Source of the DNA: Clostridiales bacterium
Lineage (GTDB): Bacteria > Bacillota > Clostridia > Lachnospirales > WRAX01
DNA length: 42,691 bases
Direction of reading: 5' to 3'
Assembly: GCA_031277225.1 (NCBI GenBank)
Contig: JAITMQ010000094.1
Span: 1 to 42,691 of the forward strand
Of the stretch, positions 16,734 through 25,270 are shown piece by piece. Position 1 is the stretch's first letter, and every line of letters starts with the position of its first letter. The position numbers were made by a program, and so were the translations under genes. The notes beneath the pieces were generated by a model. The model was not told the DNA's origin, did not search any database, and saw only the letters and a program-made list of their open reading frames with translations.

Positions 16734-17687
16734 ATGATTCAAAACTTGAATCAGCAGGTGAAAAAATCGCGCATATTGGTTATTGACGACTCTCCTTTGG
16801 AATTGCGCGCGCTCAGCATGATACTTTCGGGTATTTATGACGTGAAATTGGCCAATAGCGGGCAAATCGGCCTGGATTTGGCGCAAAAATTTAAAACCGA
16901 CTTGATTTTATTGGACTTAAATATGCCCGGCATTTCGGGCTTTGAAGTGCTTACAAAATTGAAAAATGACGAGGATTTGGCTGATATTCCGGTCATTATC
17001 GTTACGGGAAGCGACGACAGCGCCGACGAAGTTAAGGGGCTGGAGCTTGGCGCGGCGGATTTTATCCGCAAACCCATTGTTGACGCCATTGTTAAGCTGC
17101 GCGTCGGGGTGCATTTGCAATTGCGCGCGCAACTTAAGCTTGTTGAAAGTTTCAGTCTTGTGGACGGACTTACGGGCATTGGCAACCGCCGCAATTTTGA
17201 CCAGACAATGCGGGCGGAATTTAGGCGTGCGGCGCGTTCGGGTCAGCCGCTGGGAATGCTTATGCTGGATATTGACCATTTTAAGCGGTTTAACGACAGA
17301 TTTGGGCATATTAACGGCGACGAATGTTTAAAGACCGTGGCCGCCGTTATGACAAAAACTGCCAATCGAGGCAGCGACTTTGTATTTCGTTGGGGCGGCG
17401 AGGAATTTATAGTTTTGCTGGGTGAAACGCCGATGGAGGGCGTGATTGCCGTGGCCGAGCGTCTGCGCCAAAATATCGAAGATACGGCGATTTATTGCGG
17501 CGAAGAGATTACCTTTGCGACCGTAAGCATTGGTGCGGGCGCAATTATTCCAAGCCCAATCGGCACAAATCCCAACGATTTTAAGGAAGTCGACTATACG
17601 CCCGAAATTAAAAAGTTTACGATTGCGGTGAATAAGGCCCTGCATAGGGCAAAAGGCGGCGGGCGGAATCGGGTGGAATTAGCCTAA
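16734..17687 (+). CDS. Response regulator with GGDEF diguanylate cyclase domain
   Basis: The 317-aa product has a receiver domain (about 12-130) with DD at 18-19, phosphorylatable Asp61 in LLDLNMPG, Thr91 and Lys113. A GGDEF domain follows (about 140-317) with GGEEF at 221-225. GGEEF is a functional variant, and RGSD at 212-215, five residues upstream, is an intact inhibitory I-site for c-di-GMP. The architecture is like PleD with one receiver. The ATG at 16734 follows GGAGG by five bases; a GTG 12 bases earlier overlaps the Shine-Dalgarno sequence. It likely makes c-di-GMP in response to phosphotransfer from the Hpt protein. A PilZ receptor is encoded at 34.8 kb. Confidence 0.95.
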   Translation: MIQNLNQQVKKSRILVIDDSPLELRALSMILSGIYDVKLANSGQIGLDLAQKFKTDLILLDLNMPGISGFEVLTKLKNDEDLADIPVIIVTGSDDSADEVKGLELGAADFIRKPIVDAIVKLRVGVHLQLRAQLKLVESFSLVDGLTGIGNRRNFDQTMRAEFRRAARSGQPLGMLMLDIDHFKRFNDRFGHINGDECLKTVAAVMTKTANRGSDFVFRWGGEEFIVLLGETPMEGVIAVAERLRQNIEDTAIYCGEEITFATVSIGAGAIIPSPIGTNPNDFKEVDYTPEIKKFTIAVNKALHRAKGGGRNRVELA

Positions 17688-17849
17688 TATAATTTAAAGT
17701 TTCGCTCGCATTTGTTCATAATTTTCGGGCTAGCATTTGAAAAAGAGGGGGTTTATATCACTAGACGAAATAGACAAAGCCGAAAAACCGACGATAGCAG
17801 CCGAAAAATTTCCGATACCAAAAGCTTCTTAGGGTGCCGGAAAGGTTTT

Positions 17850-20800
17850 TCACATAAAAATTTTCTCCATGACCCCCTCCCGCCCAATCGCCCGAAGATT
17901 GCGATATGCGCCTTGGTCTTGCGCGTCGAATTTGCAAATGCTGTGAAAATCGCAAAAACCGCAGGGGGTTTGGTTTTTGTGTTTATAGGGCGAAATTGGG
18001 ATTTCGCCCGCCAGCATGGCGCGCCCCGCCTCTTTCGCCAAATTTTTAACATGGTCCATAAGTGCCGCAAAAGCCTCTGCGCTGATGATTGCGCCGCTTT
18101 TTTTAAAGCTGTCCGCGTCGTGTTGCATGGCCATAATCACGCTTTCGTCGTCCAGAACGAGGCCGCTCATTTTAAATGCGTCAAGTAGCTTTTTCTTATA
18201 GACTTCGGGTTCGTTAAGTTTATAATCAAAGTCTAACAATGGGTTTAGCAAATTGAAATAAAACGCCGCCGCAGGCAGGATTTTCAAGGCATCGCCCTCG
18301 CCGCGCGCCTGCGCCAATTTTTGAATAAACGCGCCCAAATAAATCAGCAATTGCATGTCCAGCCCATAATAGACCTCTTCCAACGAAAATTGCTTGCGCC
18401 CCGACTTATAATCGATAATTTTCACATAGTCCGCGCCCTCAAGGCGGCCAATATCCACGCGGTCAATGCGACCTTCCAGCAGCATTTTTGCATCGGCTGA
18501 CAGTTCAATTTCAATGGGCGGCAAAACCGTGTCCGCGCCCGAATCTGCGCCGCCAAAGGCAATTTCGTTATAAGCAAGCGCGAAGTCGCCGCCGGAGAGA
18601 TGGTTGGCCAGAGCCGCCGCCGAAGCCTGCGAAATTGCCCGCATTTTATGGGCAAAATGCGTATAGCGGCCGGAGGAATGAAGCTGATAATTGCCGGGCG
18701 CGCCAAAAACCTCGTCAACCGCGCCATTTATCAGGGTTGCGACCCTCTCCGTGTCCGCCGCGCCCTCGGGCCCCAAAACTTTAAGTACCTCTCCAAACTT
18801 CGACAAAATGTCATGGTAAATATTGCCCATGTCCACAGCCGCCACATCGTAAATTTTGCGCTTTTTGGCCGCCAAATTGTATTGGGCAAAATAGGCGAAA
18901 GGGCAGGAAATATAGCGTTGCAGACGTGAAACAGAGCTGCGGATATTCGGCCTGTAAAGCATACTTACAGAATTTTTTGAAAGCCCACTTTTAGTAGTTT
19001 CCTGCGTGAATTTAACCCCCGCATCCATGTCGGCGAGTTTTTGCGCAAAAATTTCATCCTGCTCGAAATAGTCATAAACCGCCGCAAATTCGGGCGAAAT
19101 TGGCGTTTCATAGGCGGCATGGCGACCCAAGGCCAGCGACAAATCGCCAAACATTCTTTGTCGCCCTGCAATTAGCGACAAAAAGCCATGCGCGCCCTCG
19201 CCAATGCGCGGAAAAAGCGCGCGAATCCGCTGAATCAGCCGCGAAGGATTCGCCCCGCGCCCCTCCAAATCCCCGGCGGGATAGGTTATGGCCAAAAATT
19301 CTCTTGGTTTAGAAATATTTTCGTATATTAAGAATTCTTCCTCGTAAATTTTGGCGGCGGAATCCTTCGCCAAAGCCAGCCCCGCGCCCGCCAAAGCCAG
19401 CCTGTCATCATCGGACAAAAGCCCGTCGCCATCGGGTCTTGCGGGCAGCGCGCCGTCCTTCGCGCCCAAAATAATCATGGCCTTAAGCTCGCCAAAGCGA
19501 GAGCGGCGCAAATCGCCCAAAACCAGCTGGTCGAGTGCCGGCGGTGCCAGGCCCAAATCGCCGAGGCCGGCCTCAAAAATCTTGGCAAATCCGCTTATAT
19601 TCTCGTTTTGCTCCGGCAAAATCTCCACCATTTTGCCCAAAGTGTGCATAATCGCGTCCCAAATCTGCTCATGTTCACGTTGAGTTTCATTGTCGCCGCG
19701 ACGCTGAGCATCATTCGCCCAATCCTCCAAAATGTCATTAACACTATTCATCGCTAAAAAATTATAAACCCAATGTGCAAAATCCCTCAGCGGATATTTG
19801 CGCCGAGGCGTGCAATTATCGGAAAGAGCGGCCATAATCGCCAAAACTTTTTGGCGGCACAAATTCAGCGATTCCAGCTCGGATTCGTCCCCCAAATGAA
19901 AATCCTCCTGCCAATCCTTGCCCCTAATATTGTAAGCCAAGGCATAATTTTCCAGCAGGTCAATCTCATCCCGAAAATTAAAGACGGGCAGCTTTAACAT
20001 GCGGAAAACCGCCTCATATGACCAATTTGTCGAGATAATTTGACAGGCGGAGAGAATCATTTCCGCAATCGGATGCCCCAAAATGCTGCGCCGCATATCC
20101 ACAAAAACGGGAATTCCGTCGCGGCTAAAAATCGCGGGCACAAATTTTTCATAGCGCGCCAAATCGGCGGCAATAAGCCCGATTTCGCTGTATTTATAGC
20201 CCCTTTCGCGGGTCAGCATGGTTACAATTCTTGCGGCTGTGTCTATTTCGTTGAATATACTCGAAGTTGAAAAAATCTGAATATTTTCGGGTCGTTCATG
20301 GTAAATATTGCCAATGTCGAAGCCAAGATAATTTTCGCATAAAAACGCAAGGTCGGCGGCCTCATCATGGCGGTAAGAATCCTTTAAAATCAAGGCTTCT
20401 TCCATCTTTGCGCCAAGTTCTGCGCCAATTTGCGCAAGGACCTGCATGGTCTGCACAACCTCGCTATAGATGTCGAATTTTGACATTGCGCCAAAATCGG
20501 CGGCGGCGCGCGGCGCAGGCAGGGCAATTTTCACCTGATTTGCCACGGAAACGAGGGCCGCAAGCACCTTTTTTTCCTGCGGCGTAAAGGATTTAAAGCC
20601 ATCAATCCAAATTTTGGCATCTTGTAAAAAGTCTGCCTGCTCAATCTTTTCGGCCAAAATGTCCAGCACCTCATCATTGGAAATAAATGACTCTTCCAAA
20701 AATTCCCTATAGGCCGCATAAATCAGCTGCAAATCGTGAAGTTTTAGGCCTAAACTGCTGTTTTTGGCGGAATCGGCCTGCGCCGCCAAATCCTCCGGCG

Positions 20801-21203
20801 CAATGCCATATTGGTAAAATTCGGTAATTGCTGTCGCCAAAGAATCCAAAAATCCCCGCGTTTCCTTCGCCGTCCGAAAATACTTCAATTCCTTGTCCAG
20901 CCGCGAAATTATCTTGCGCAATACCATATTTTTGCCGCAATTCTCCAAAATAACCTTGCCCATGCCGCCCGTTATGCTTAGAACAAAATAACACAATCGG
21001 TTAAACGAAAGCACCCGCGCGCGCGACAAAGCACCGCTTTCGCTTGCGGCCAAAAGTGCCTTTTCGCTTTGAAACGAAAATTGTTCGGGCACAATAAGTA
21101 TCAAATTCTCGGTAGACTGTTCGGCTTGACAGTCAACAATTTCTCTATGACAAAAAGTCGTCTTCCCCGTGCCGGGCTTGCCCAAAATAAATTGAATCCG
21201 CAT
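17850..21203 (-). CDS. addB: ATP-dependent helicase/deoxyribonuclease subunit B
   Basis: AddB is one half of the AddAB enzyme that resects double-strand breaks for recombination. The 1117-aa product has Walker A GKPGTGKTTF at the N-terminus, a long helicase-like body, and a C-terminal RecB-type nuclease domain with VKIIDYKSG. The four cysteines of the AddB iron-sulfur cluster are visible: one in RYISCPFAYF near residue 766 and three in CGFCDFHSIC near the C-terminus. The start at 21203 follows CGGGGGA; an ATG 15 codons upstream lacks support. addA, usually immediately downstream, is not here. Only 162 bases without a gene separate addB from the convergent GGDEF gene. Confidence 0.95.
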   Translation of the reverse strand: MRIQFILGKPGTGKTTFCHREIVDCQAEQSTENLILIVPEQFSFQSEKALLAASESGALSRARVLSFNRLCYFVLSITGGMGKVILENCGKNMVLRKIISRLDKELKYFRTAKETRGFLDSLATAITEFYQYGIAPEDLAAQADSAKNSSLGLKLHDLQLIYAAYREFLEESFISNDEVLDILAEKIEQADFLQDAKIWIDGFKSFTPQEKKVLAALVSVANQVKIALPAPRAAADFGAMSKFDIYSEVVQTMQVLAQIGAELGAKMEEALILKDSYRHDEAADLAFLCENYLGFDIGNIYHERPENIQIFSTSSIFNEIDTAARIVTMLTRERGYKYSEIGLIAADLARYEKFVPAIFSRDGIPVFVDMRRSILGHPIAEMILSACQIISTNWSYEAVFRMLKLPVFNFRDEIDLLENYALAYNIRGKDWQEDFHLGDESELESLNLCRQKVLAIMAALSDNCTPRRKYPLRDFAHWVYNFLAMNSVNDILEDWANDAQRRGDNETQREHEQIWDAIMHTLGKMVEILPEQNENISGFAKIFEAGLGDLGLAPPALDQLVLGDLRRSRFGELKAMIILGAKDGALPARPDGDGLLSDDDRLALAGAGLALAKDSAAKIYEEEFLIYENISKPREFLAITYPAGDLEGRGANPSRLIQRIRALFPRIGEGAHGFLSLIAGRQRMFGDLSLALGRHAAYETPISPEFAAVYDYFEQDEIFAQKLADMDAGVKFTQETTKSGLSKNSVSMLYRPNIRSSVSRLQRYISCPFAYFAQYNLAAKKRKIYDVAAVDMGNIYHDILSKFGEVLKVLGPEGAADTERVATLINGAVDEVFGAPGNYQLHSSGRYTHFAHKMRAISQASAAALANHLSGGDFALAYNEIAFGGADSGADTVLPPIEIELSADAKMLLEGRIDRVDIGRLEGADYVKIIDYKSGRKQFSLEEVYYGLDMQLLIYLGAFIQKLAQARGEGDALKILPAAAFYFNLLNPLLDFDYKLNEPEVYKKKLLDAFKMSGLVLDDESVIMAMQHDADSFKKSGAIISAEAFAALMDHVKNLAKEAGRAMLAGEIPISPYKHKNQTPCGFCDFHSICKFDAQDQGAYRNLRAIGREGVMEKIFM

Positions 21204-21286
21204 AATTTCCCCCGAGCTAGTATAATTTTTCCATTGTCCTAATATCATTTAAATAAAGCCCTGTCCGGGCAATAAGGAGGCGCAAC

Positions 21287-21724
21287 ATGGCAAAGTCGAG
21301 ATTTGTCGTTTTACGAATGAAAGATATAATCCGAACAGGGATTTTTGTGCTTATTGGAATAATACTTTTAGTTGCATTAATTTGGGCAATTATGCCGCGC
21401 GGCGGCCCCGAAGCCGCCATAGGAGCGGATTTCGGCAATTTCATCCCCGGCACCTACACATCCTATATCATCCTGCACAACCGCCCCGTCGGCATTTCCG
21501 TTACGGTGGATGAGGACAGAATTTTGGACATTGTTTTGTCGGAAATGGACGAGGCCGTCGAGGTTTTTTATCCGCTAATTCGCCCGACGATGGTGAATTT
21601 GTCGGCGCAGGTCATAAGCACGCAAAGCACGGAAATTCAAGCCCCGCCGGAAACCTTGCATACCACGAGAATACTCTTAGACGCAATAAATCTTGCAATT
21701 TACCAGGCGCAAGTTGCTGATTAA
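21287..21724 (+). CDS. Membrane-anchored protein with small extracellular domain
   Basis: The 145-aa product starts with a short basic region and a single hydrophobic segment (about residues 16-37). A soluble extracellular part follows with GTYTSYIILHNRPVGISVTV and LSEMDEAVEVFYPLIRPTM. This resembles a clostridial family of short exported proteins distantly like FMN-binding repeats, but no flavin-attachment Ser/Thr motif is obvious. AAGGAGGC precedes the ATG. The gene is divergent from addB and convergent with the yfcE end, so it is probably transcribed alone. Confidence 0.78.
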   Translation: MAKSRFVVLRMKDIIRTGIFVLIGIILLVALIWAIMPRGGPEAAIGADFGNFIPGTYTSYIILHNRPVGISVTVDEDRILDIVLSEMDEAVEVFYPLIRPTMVNLSAQVISTQSTEIQAPPETLHTTRILLDAINLAIYQAQVAD

Positions 21725-21732
21725 GTTGCTGA

Positions 21733-22212
21733 TTAAACTTCAACTATTTGTATTGAAATTGTACCTCCCACAATTTCTGCCACGGCATAACTTTTCCCCA
21801 AATGCCCGCGAGGTTCGGTGATACTTCCGGGATTTAGGAAGGTTATGCCATTTTTTTGAAAATGCGCGGGCACATGGCTATGCCCGAAAAAACAGGCATT
21901 TGCGCCGATTTTCGCGGCATGGGCCACAATTCGGTAATAGCCGCCTTTAATCCCGTGGAGGTGGCCATGTGTTAAAAAAATTTTAATACCCGCAAGCTCA
22001 ATCAGAGCCTCTTCGGGCGCGGGCGACATAAAATCGCAATTTCCGGCAACCATGTGATATTTCAGATGCGGGTGTAATTGCTGCAATTTTAGGCAATCTC
22101 TCACATAATCGCCAAGGAAAATTATGCCGCCAAGCTCGTCCTTAAAATTTCCGACAATTTCCGACATGAGGCGAGTTTGGCCATGGCTATCGCTAAATAC
22201 CAAAATTTTCAT
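21733..22212 (-). CDS. YfcE/MJ0936-type metallophosphodiesterase
   Basis: The 159-aa product contains the full calcineurin-like metal-binding set: SDSHG, GDYVRD, AGNCD, THGH and GHSHVP, followed by NPGS. Small proteins of this family hydrolyse phosphodiesters with Mn or Ni; the physiological substrate is unclear. It overlaps the 3' end of rdgB by 20 bases, a pairing common in Bacillota. It is the last gene of the long minus-strand run. Confidence 0.93.
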   Translation of the reverse strand: MKILVFSDSHGQTRLMSEIVGNFKDELGGIIFLGDYVRDCLKLQQLHPHLKYHMVAGNCDFMSPAPEEALIELAGIKIFLTHGHLHGIKGGYYRIVAHAAKIGANACFFGHSHVPAHFQKNGITFLNPGSITEPRGHLGKSYAVAEIVGGTISIQIVEV

Positions 22213-22786
22213 GTAGATAATCCACCGCCTTTAGCAGCGCCTTTCCCCTGTGGCTAATTTTGTTTTTCTGCTCCATGCTCAATTGCGCCGCCGTTTTTCC
22301 AAATTCCGGCAGGTAGAAAATGGGGTCATAGCCAAAACCGCCGTCGCCGGCGGGTTTTTCGGCAATTTTGCCCTCCATTGTCGCGTGGAAAGTGCGCGTT
22401 CCCGCAGGCGTGGCCAATGCCATCACGCAGACAAAACGCGCGGAACGCCCAAGCGCGCCAATTTGCGCCAAAATCCACTCATGGCGCACCTTATAGGGCG
22501 TGTCCCGCCCCATAAAATTTGCCGAATCCACGCCCGGAAGGCCGCCCAGCGCGTCAATCACCAGCCCCGAATCGTCCGCCAAAACCAAGCAATCGTACGC
22601 CAAAAAGGACCGCACAAACTCGGCCTTTTTTATGACATTTTCCTCGAAACTCTCACCATCTTCGGCGGCTTCCAAGTCCAAATCAAATCCAATATCATCC
22701 AATGACAGAAGCTTAAAGCCGCCGGGCAAGATGGCGCGAATTTCCCTGATTTTATCGGCATTACGCGTAGCCACAACAATTTCCAT
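22193..22786 (-). CDS. rdgB: XTP/dITP diphosphatase (Ham1/RdgB family)
   Basis: This enzyme removes deaminated purine nucleoside triphosphates from the pool. The 197-aa product has the N-terminal VVATRNADKIREI nucleotide loop, ADDSGLVIDALGGLPGV, GDGGFGYDPIFYLPE and KNKISHRGKAL, all hallmark motifs. The 23 bases before it contain an AT-rich TTATTAATTA repeat that also occurs near 32.7-32.9 kb. The yfcE-like gene overlaps its end. Confidence 0.96.
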   Translation of the reverse strand: MEIVVATRNADKIREIRAILPGGFKLLSLDDIGFDLDLEAAEDGESFEENVIKKAEFVRSFLAYDCLVLADDSGLVIDALGGLPGVDSANFMGRDTPYKVRHEWILAQIGALGRSARFVCVMALATPAGTRTFHATMEGKIAEKPAGDGGFGYDPIFYLPEFGKTAAQLSMEQKNKISHRGKALLKAVDYLHENFGI

Positions 22787-22809
22787 TATTAATTATTCCT
22801 TATTAATTA

Positions 22810-23379
22810 TTAATCTTCATCGATTGGGTCATTAGGGCAAATTAGGCCATAGGAATTGCCGCGCCGCTTATAGACCACATTCACCTCAAAGCTTTGACTG
22901 TGGCGGAAAACATAGAAAGAATGGCCCAGCATCTCCATTTCCATCACGGCCTCCTCCGGATCCATGGGCTTTAGCGGGAATTGCTTCATGCGCTCAATCA
23001 CGATTCTGTCGTCATCGGCGGCCTCTTCTTCGGGCCCTTTGTCCAAAATATCAAACATTCTAAATTCGTCTTTAAAGCTGGAATCGCGGCGCGAACGGTC
23101 TTTTACGCGCTGCTTATATTTCGTGCGCTGACGCTCAAGCACGTCCACAACGCCGTCAATCGCGCCATACATATCATCCGCCACAACTTCGGCGCGCAAA
23201 AGCCGCCTATTAAGCGGAATTGACACCTCGACCTTATTTTCCTGCTTAACCACCGAAAAAGTTACATAAACGTCAATATTTTCGGGGAATAGGCGAGCCA
23301 GCCGCCCGATTTTTTTCTCGGTATGTTCCTTTAAACGCTCGGAAACCGCGAGATTCTTGCCTGTAAATTGAAAATTCAT
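22810..23379 (-). CDS. hpf: Long-form ribosome hibernation-promoting factor
   Basis: The 189-aa protein has an N-terminal S30AE domain (about 1-100, beginning MNFQFTGKNLAVSERLKEH) and a C-terminal dimerisation domain with FYVFRHSQSFEVNVVYKRRGNSYGLI. The long form dimerises 70S ribosomes into inactive 100S particles. The ATG at 23379 is chosen because AGGAG lies nine bases upstream and matches the family start. It overlaps the methyltransferase stop as ATGA. Confidence 0.95.
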   Translation of the reverse strand: MNFQFTGKNLAVSERLKEHTEKKIGRLARLFPENIDVYVTFSVVKQENKVEVSIPLNRRLLRAEVVADDMYGAIDGVVDVLERQRTKYKQRVKDRSRRDSSFKDEFRMFDILDKGPEEEAADDDRIVIERMKQFPLKPMDPEEAVMEMEMLGHSFYVFRHSQSFEVNVVYKRRGNSYGLICPNDPIDED

Positions 23380-24239
23380 AATCCCAACTCCTTCTCTTTT
23401 TCTATTATGCAAACTACCATTTTGACAAATAATTCCTTTACGGCGGGAATTTTGGCCAGCGGCGTTAAAAACCCGCGCAGAGGGGCTTCGTGATAATAAA
23501 TTGGCGTTAAATTCATGTCTTTCAGCATTTTGCGAAAACGCTTAACCTTCATTTTGTTAATATATGAAAAATAGTCATTATCATGCTCGTCTTTCGAAAT
23601 TCTAAAGGCTATGCGCGCCTCGCCGTCGGGAAGGTTCTCCGCAAGCTGTTTATAGGCGCGAATCAGCGTTTTGTCGCTAAAAAGCAAATGCACCCACGGC
23701 ATGGCCAAAACATCGCTTAAATGCGCGCCATAGGGATGGTAATATGGCGGAAAATTGATATAAACCCGCCCGCCGGGTGCTAAAACGCGCAAACATTCGG
23801 TCAGCACGGCCTGTGGCTCGTCCACATGCTCCATGGCATCATTCATAATTATGGTATCTATGGAATTATTTTCAAAAGGCATTTGCGCGCCATCGGCACA
23901 AATAAACTCGAATTTGTCGGCCGCACCAAGTTCTGCCGCCAATTCCTCCGCCTCGCGCCGATATTTCTCCAAAACCTCAATGCCATAAATTTTCTTGACC
24001 CCCAAACCCGCATAATACATGGTTTTTCCCGCCGCGCCACAACCTATGTCAACAACGGTTTTGCCGTCAAAAATCTGCTTCTCATCGGCAAATTCCAGGA
24101 AAAATTTTATAGTGTCGCCGCCCTTTTCATATTGCCAGCGGCTATAGGTCATTATGCCTTGATTATTAAGGTTAAAAGGATGCACAGGCAGGGGAAAAAG
24201 CCGATTTATCCCTTTGCACAAAGCCACTCTAAGGCTCAT
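23376..24239 (-). CDS. Class I SAM-dependent methyltransferase
   Basis: The 287-aa product contains the SAM-binding motif VVDIGCGAAGKTMYYAG (about 65-80), an acidic loop ending in ICADGAQMPF, and NDAMEHVDEP (post-motif), as in small-molecule or glycan methyltransferases of the Methyltransf_11 type. The C-terminal half is long and basic. The start at 24239 is favoured by AGAGGTG upstream over an ATG 14 codons earlier. Its place after polysaccharide genes suggests, without proof, a role in modifying a surface glycan or lipid. Its stop shares ATGA with hpf. Confidence 0.85.
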   Translation of the reverse strand: MSLRVALCKGINRLFPLPVHPFNLNNQGIMTYSRWQYEKGGDTIKFFLEFADEKQIFDGKTVVDIGCGAAGKTMYYAGLGVKKIYGIEVLEKYRREAEELAAELGAADKFEFICADGAQMPFENNSIDTIIMNDAMEHVDEPQAVLTECLRVLAPGGRVYINFPPYYHPYGAHLSDVLAMPWVHLLFSDKTLIRAYKQLAENLPDGEARIAFRISKDEHDNDYFSYINKMKVKRFRKMLKDMNLTPIYYHEAPLRGFLTPLAKIPAVKELFVKMVVCIIEKEKELGL

Positions 24240-24284
24240 ATTCTTCACCTCTATTGTAACGCAAAAATCCGCCGTTTGCAAGCA

Positions 24285-24770
24285 TTAATTTACGAGTTCC
24301 ACGCTGTAAACAATCCCCTGCACACGAATATAGCGCGTTTGCAGGAAAATATTTGAATTTGCGGTAATTTCATAGGTGCCCTCAATCAGGATGGCATCCG
24401 CCGTTGCGCGGCCATTTGCCTCAACCCGCACATAAATCACCACATGATTCGGATTATAGCTATAAACAATTGAACCGTCAGTCAATTCGACACTTGGATA
24501 ATGCGGCTCGACATGCGTGTCGACAAGGCGACCTATAAATTGATTCGTAAGCCCGTCATAAACCCGCAAACCCGGCACATAATAGGGCGTTGTAAAATTG
24601 CGCACGCCCTCAATTCGCACAACGAATTCAACCGGCGTATCACCCTGCCCAACCACGGTTTGGGGCGAAGTGAAGCGATAAATCGTGCCGGCGGCGACAA
24701 TTAGCACAACCAGAATTACAATTAAATCAACAATACTTATCTTACCAAATAATTTTCCGGATTTACCCAT
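24285..24770 (-). CDS. DUF4330-family membrane-anchored protein (copy 1)
   Basis: The 161-aa product has a single N-terminal membrane helix (about 11-30, ISIVDLIVILVVLIVAAGTIY) and an extracellular beta-rich domain. KLFGKISIVDLIVILV is typical of DUF4330. It overlaps the upstream paralogue by 34 bases, and the two share the same layout at low sequence identity. The function is unknown; the setting next to an O-antigen ligase-like protein suggests the cell envelope. Confidence 0.82.
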   Translation of the reverse strand: MGKSGKLFGKISIVDLIVILVVLIVAAGTIYRFTSPQTVVGQGDTPVEFVVRIEGVRNFTTPYYVPGLRVYDGLTNQFIGRLVDTHVEPHYPSVELTDGSIVYSYNPNHVVIYVRVEANGRATADAILIEGTYEITANSNIFLQTRYIRVQGIVYSVELVN

Positions 24771-25270
24771 CCTCGCACCTCCTCGCCGCTATTTGCGTCC
24801 ACAATCCGCATATCAACCACAATTCCAATACCCGCAAAGCCCCTCATTCTAAGGAATTTGTCCATGCCAATCCGCACGGGCTGCCCCTGTGCCAAAATTT
24901 GGGAGTCTGTAACGCCGCCGCGCCCCCTAACCGTCAAGAAAATGTCGTAACGCTCGGGAAAAGTCGACTCGAAGATTTCGCCCGTTTCGGAATTATGCAG
25001 ATTTACAACGGCCGGCTCATAGCGCATAAACATAAGCTGCCCAAGGGCATAATTCCGCACAGAATCGCGCACTTCCGCCCCCAATGGCACCTGTTGCACA
25101 GCCTCAACCGTGCCCGCGCGCCCCTGCCGAAGTTCGACGACATAATAAATATAATAGCCTTCGCCAACGCGCGCCGTGGTGAAAAACCATATGCCGAAGG
25201 CAATTATGCCGAGCAGCAAAATCACTATGAATATGTCTATTATCGTGAACTTTTTACGCTTCTCGCTCAT
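24737..25270 (-). CDS. DUF4330-family membrane-anchored protein (copy 2)
   Basis: The 177-aa product starts MSEKRKKFTIIDIFIVILLL, a basic stretch followed by one membrane helix and an extracellular domain. The FTIIDIFIVILLL segment matches the paralogue downstream. GGAGG nine bases before the ATG at 25270 sets the start. It begins inside the last codons of the ligase gene, so the genes are coupled. The function is unknown. Confidence 0.82.
   Translation of the reverse strand: MSEKRKKFTIIDIFIVILLLGIIAFGIWFFTTARVGEGYYIYYVVELRQGRAGTVEAVQQVPLGAEVRDSVRNYALGQLMFMRYEPAVVNLHNSETGEIFESTFPERYDIFLTVRGRGGVTDSQILAQGQPVRIGMDKFLRMRGFAGIGIVVDMRIVDANSGEEVRGWVNPENYLVR

Noticed and set aside
17734-17838. Possible short peptide after the GGDEF gene, following a GAGGGGG tract
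   Set aside because: There is no standard start codon at the right distance and no conservation can be judged.
21192-21226. Promoter for the 21287 gene using TATAAT at 21221
   Set aside because: The only TTGAAT upstream is 23 bases away, and the box overlaps an equally weak TATACT on the other strand; left uncalled.
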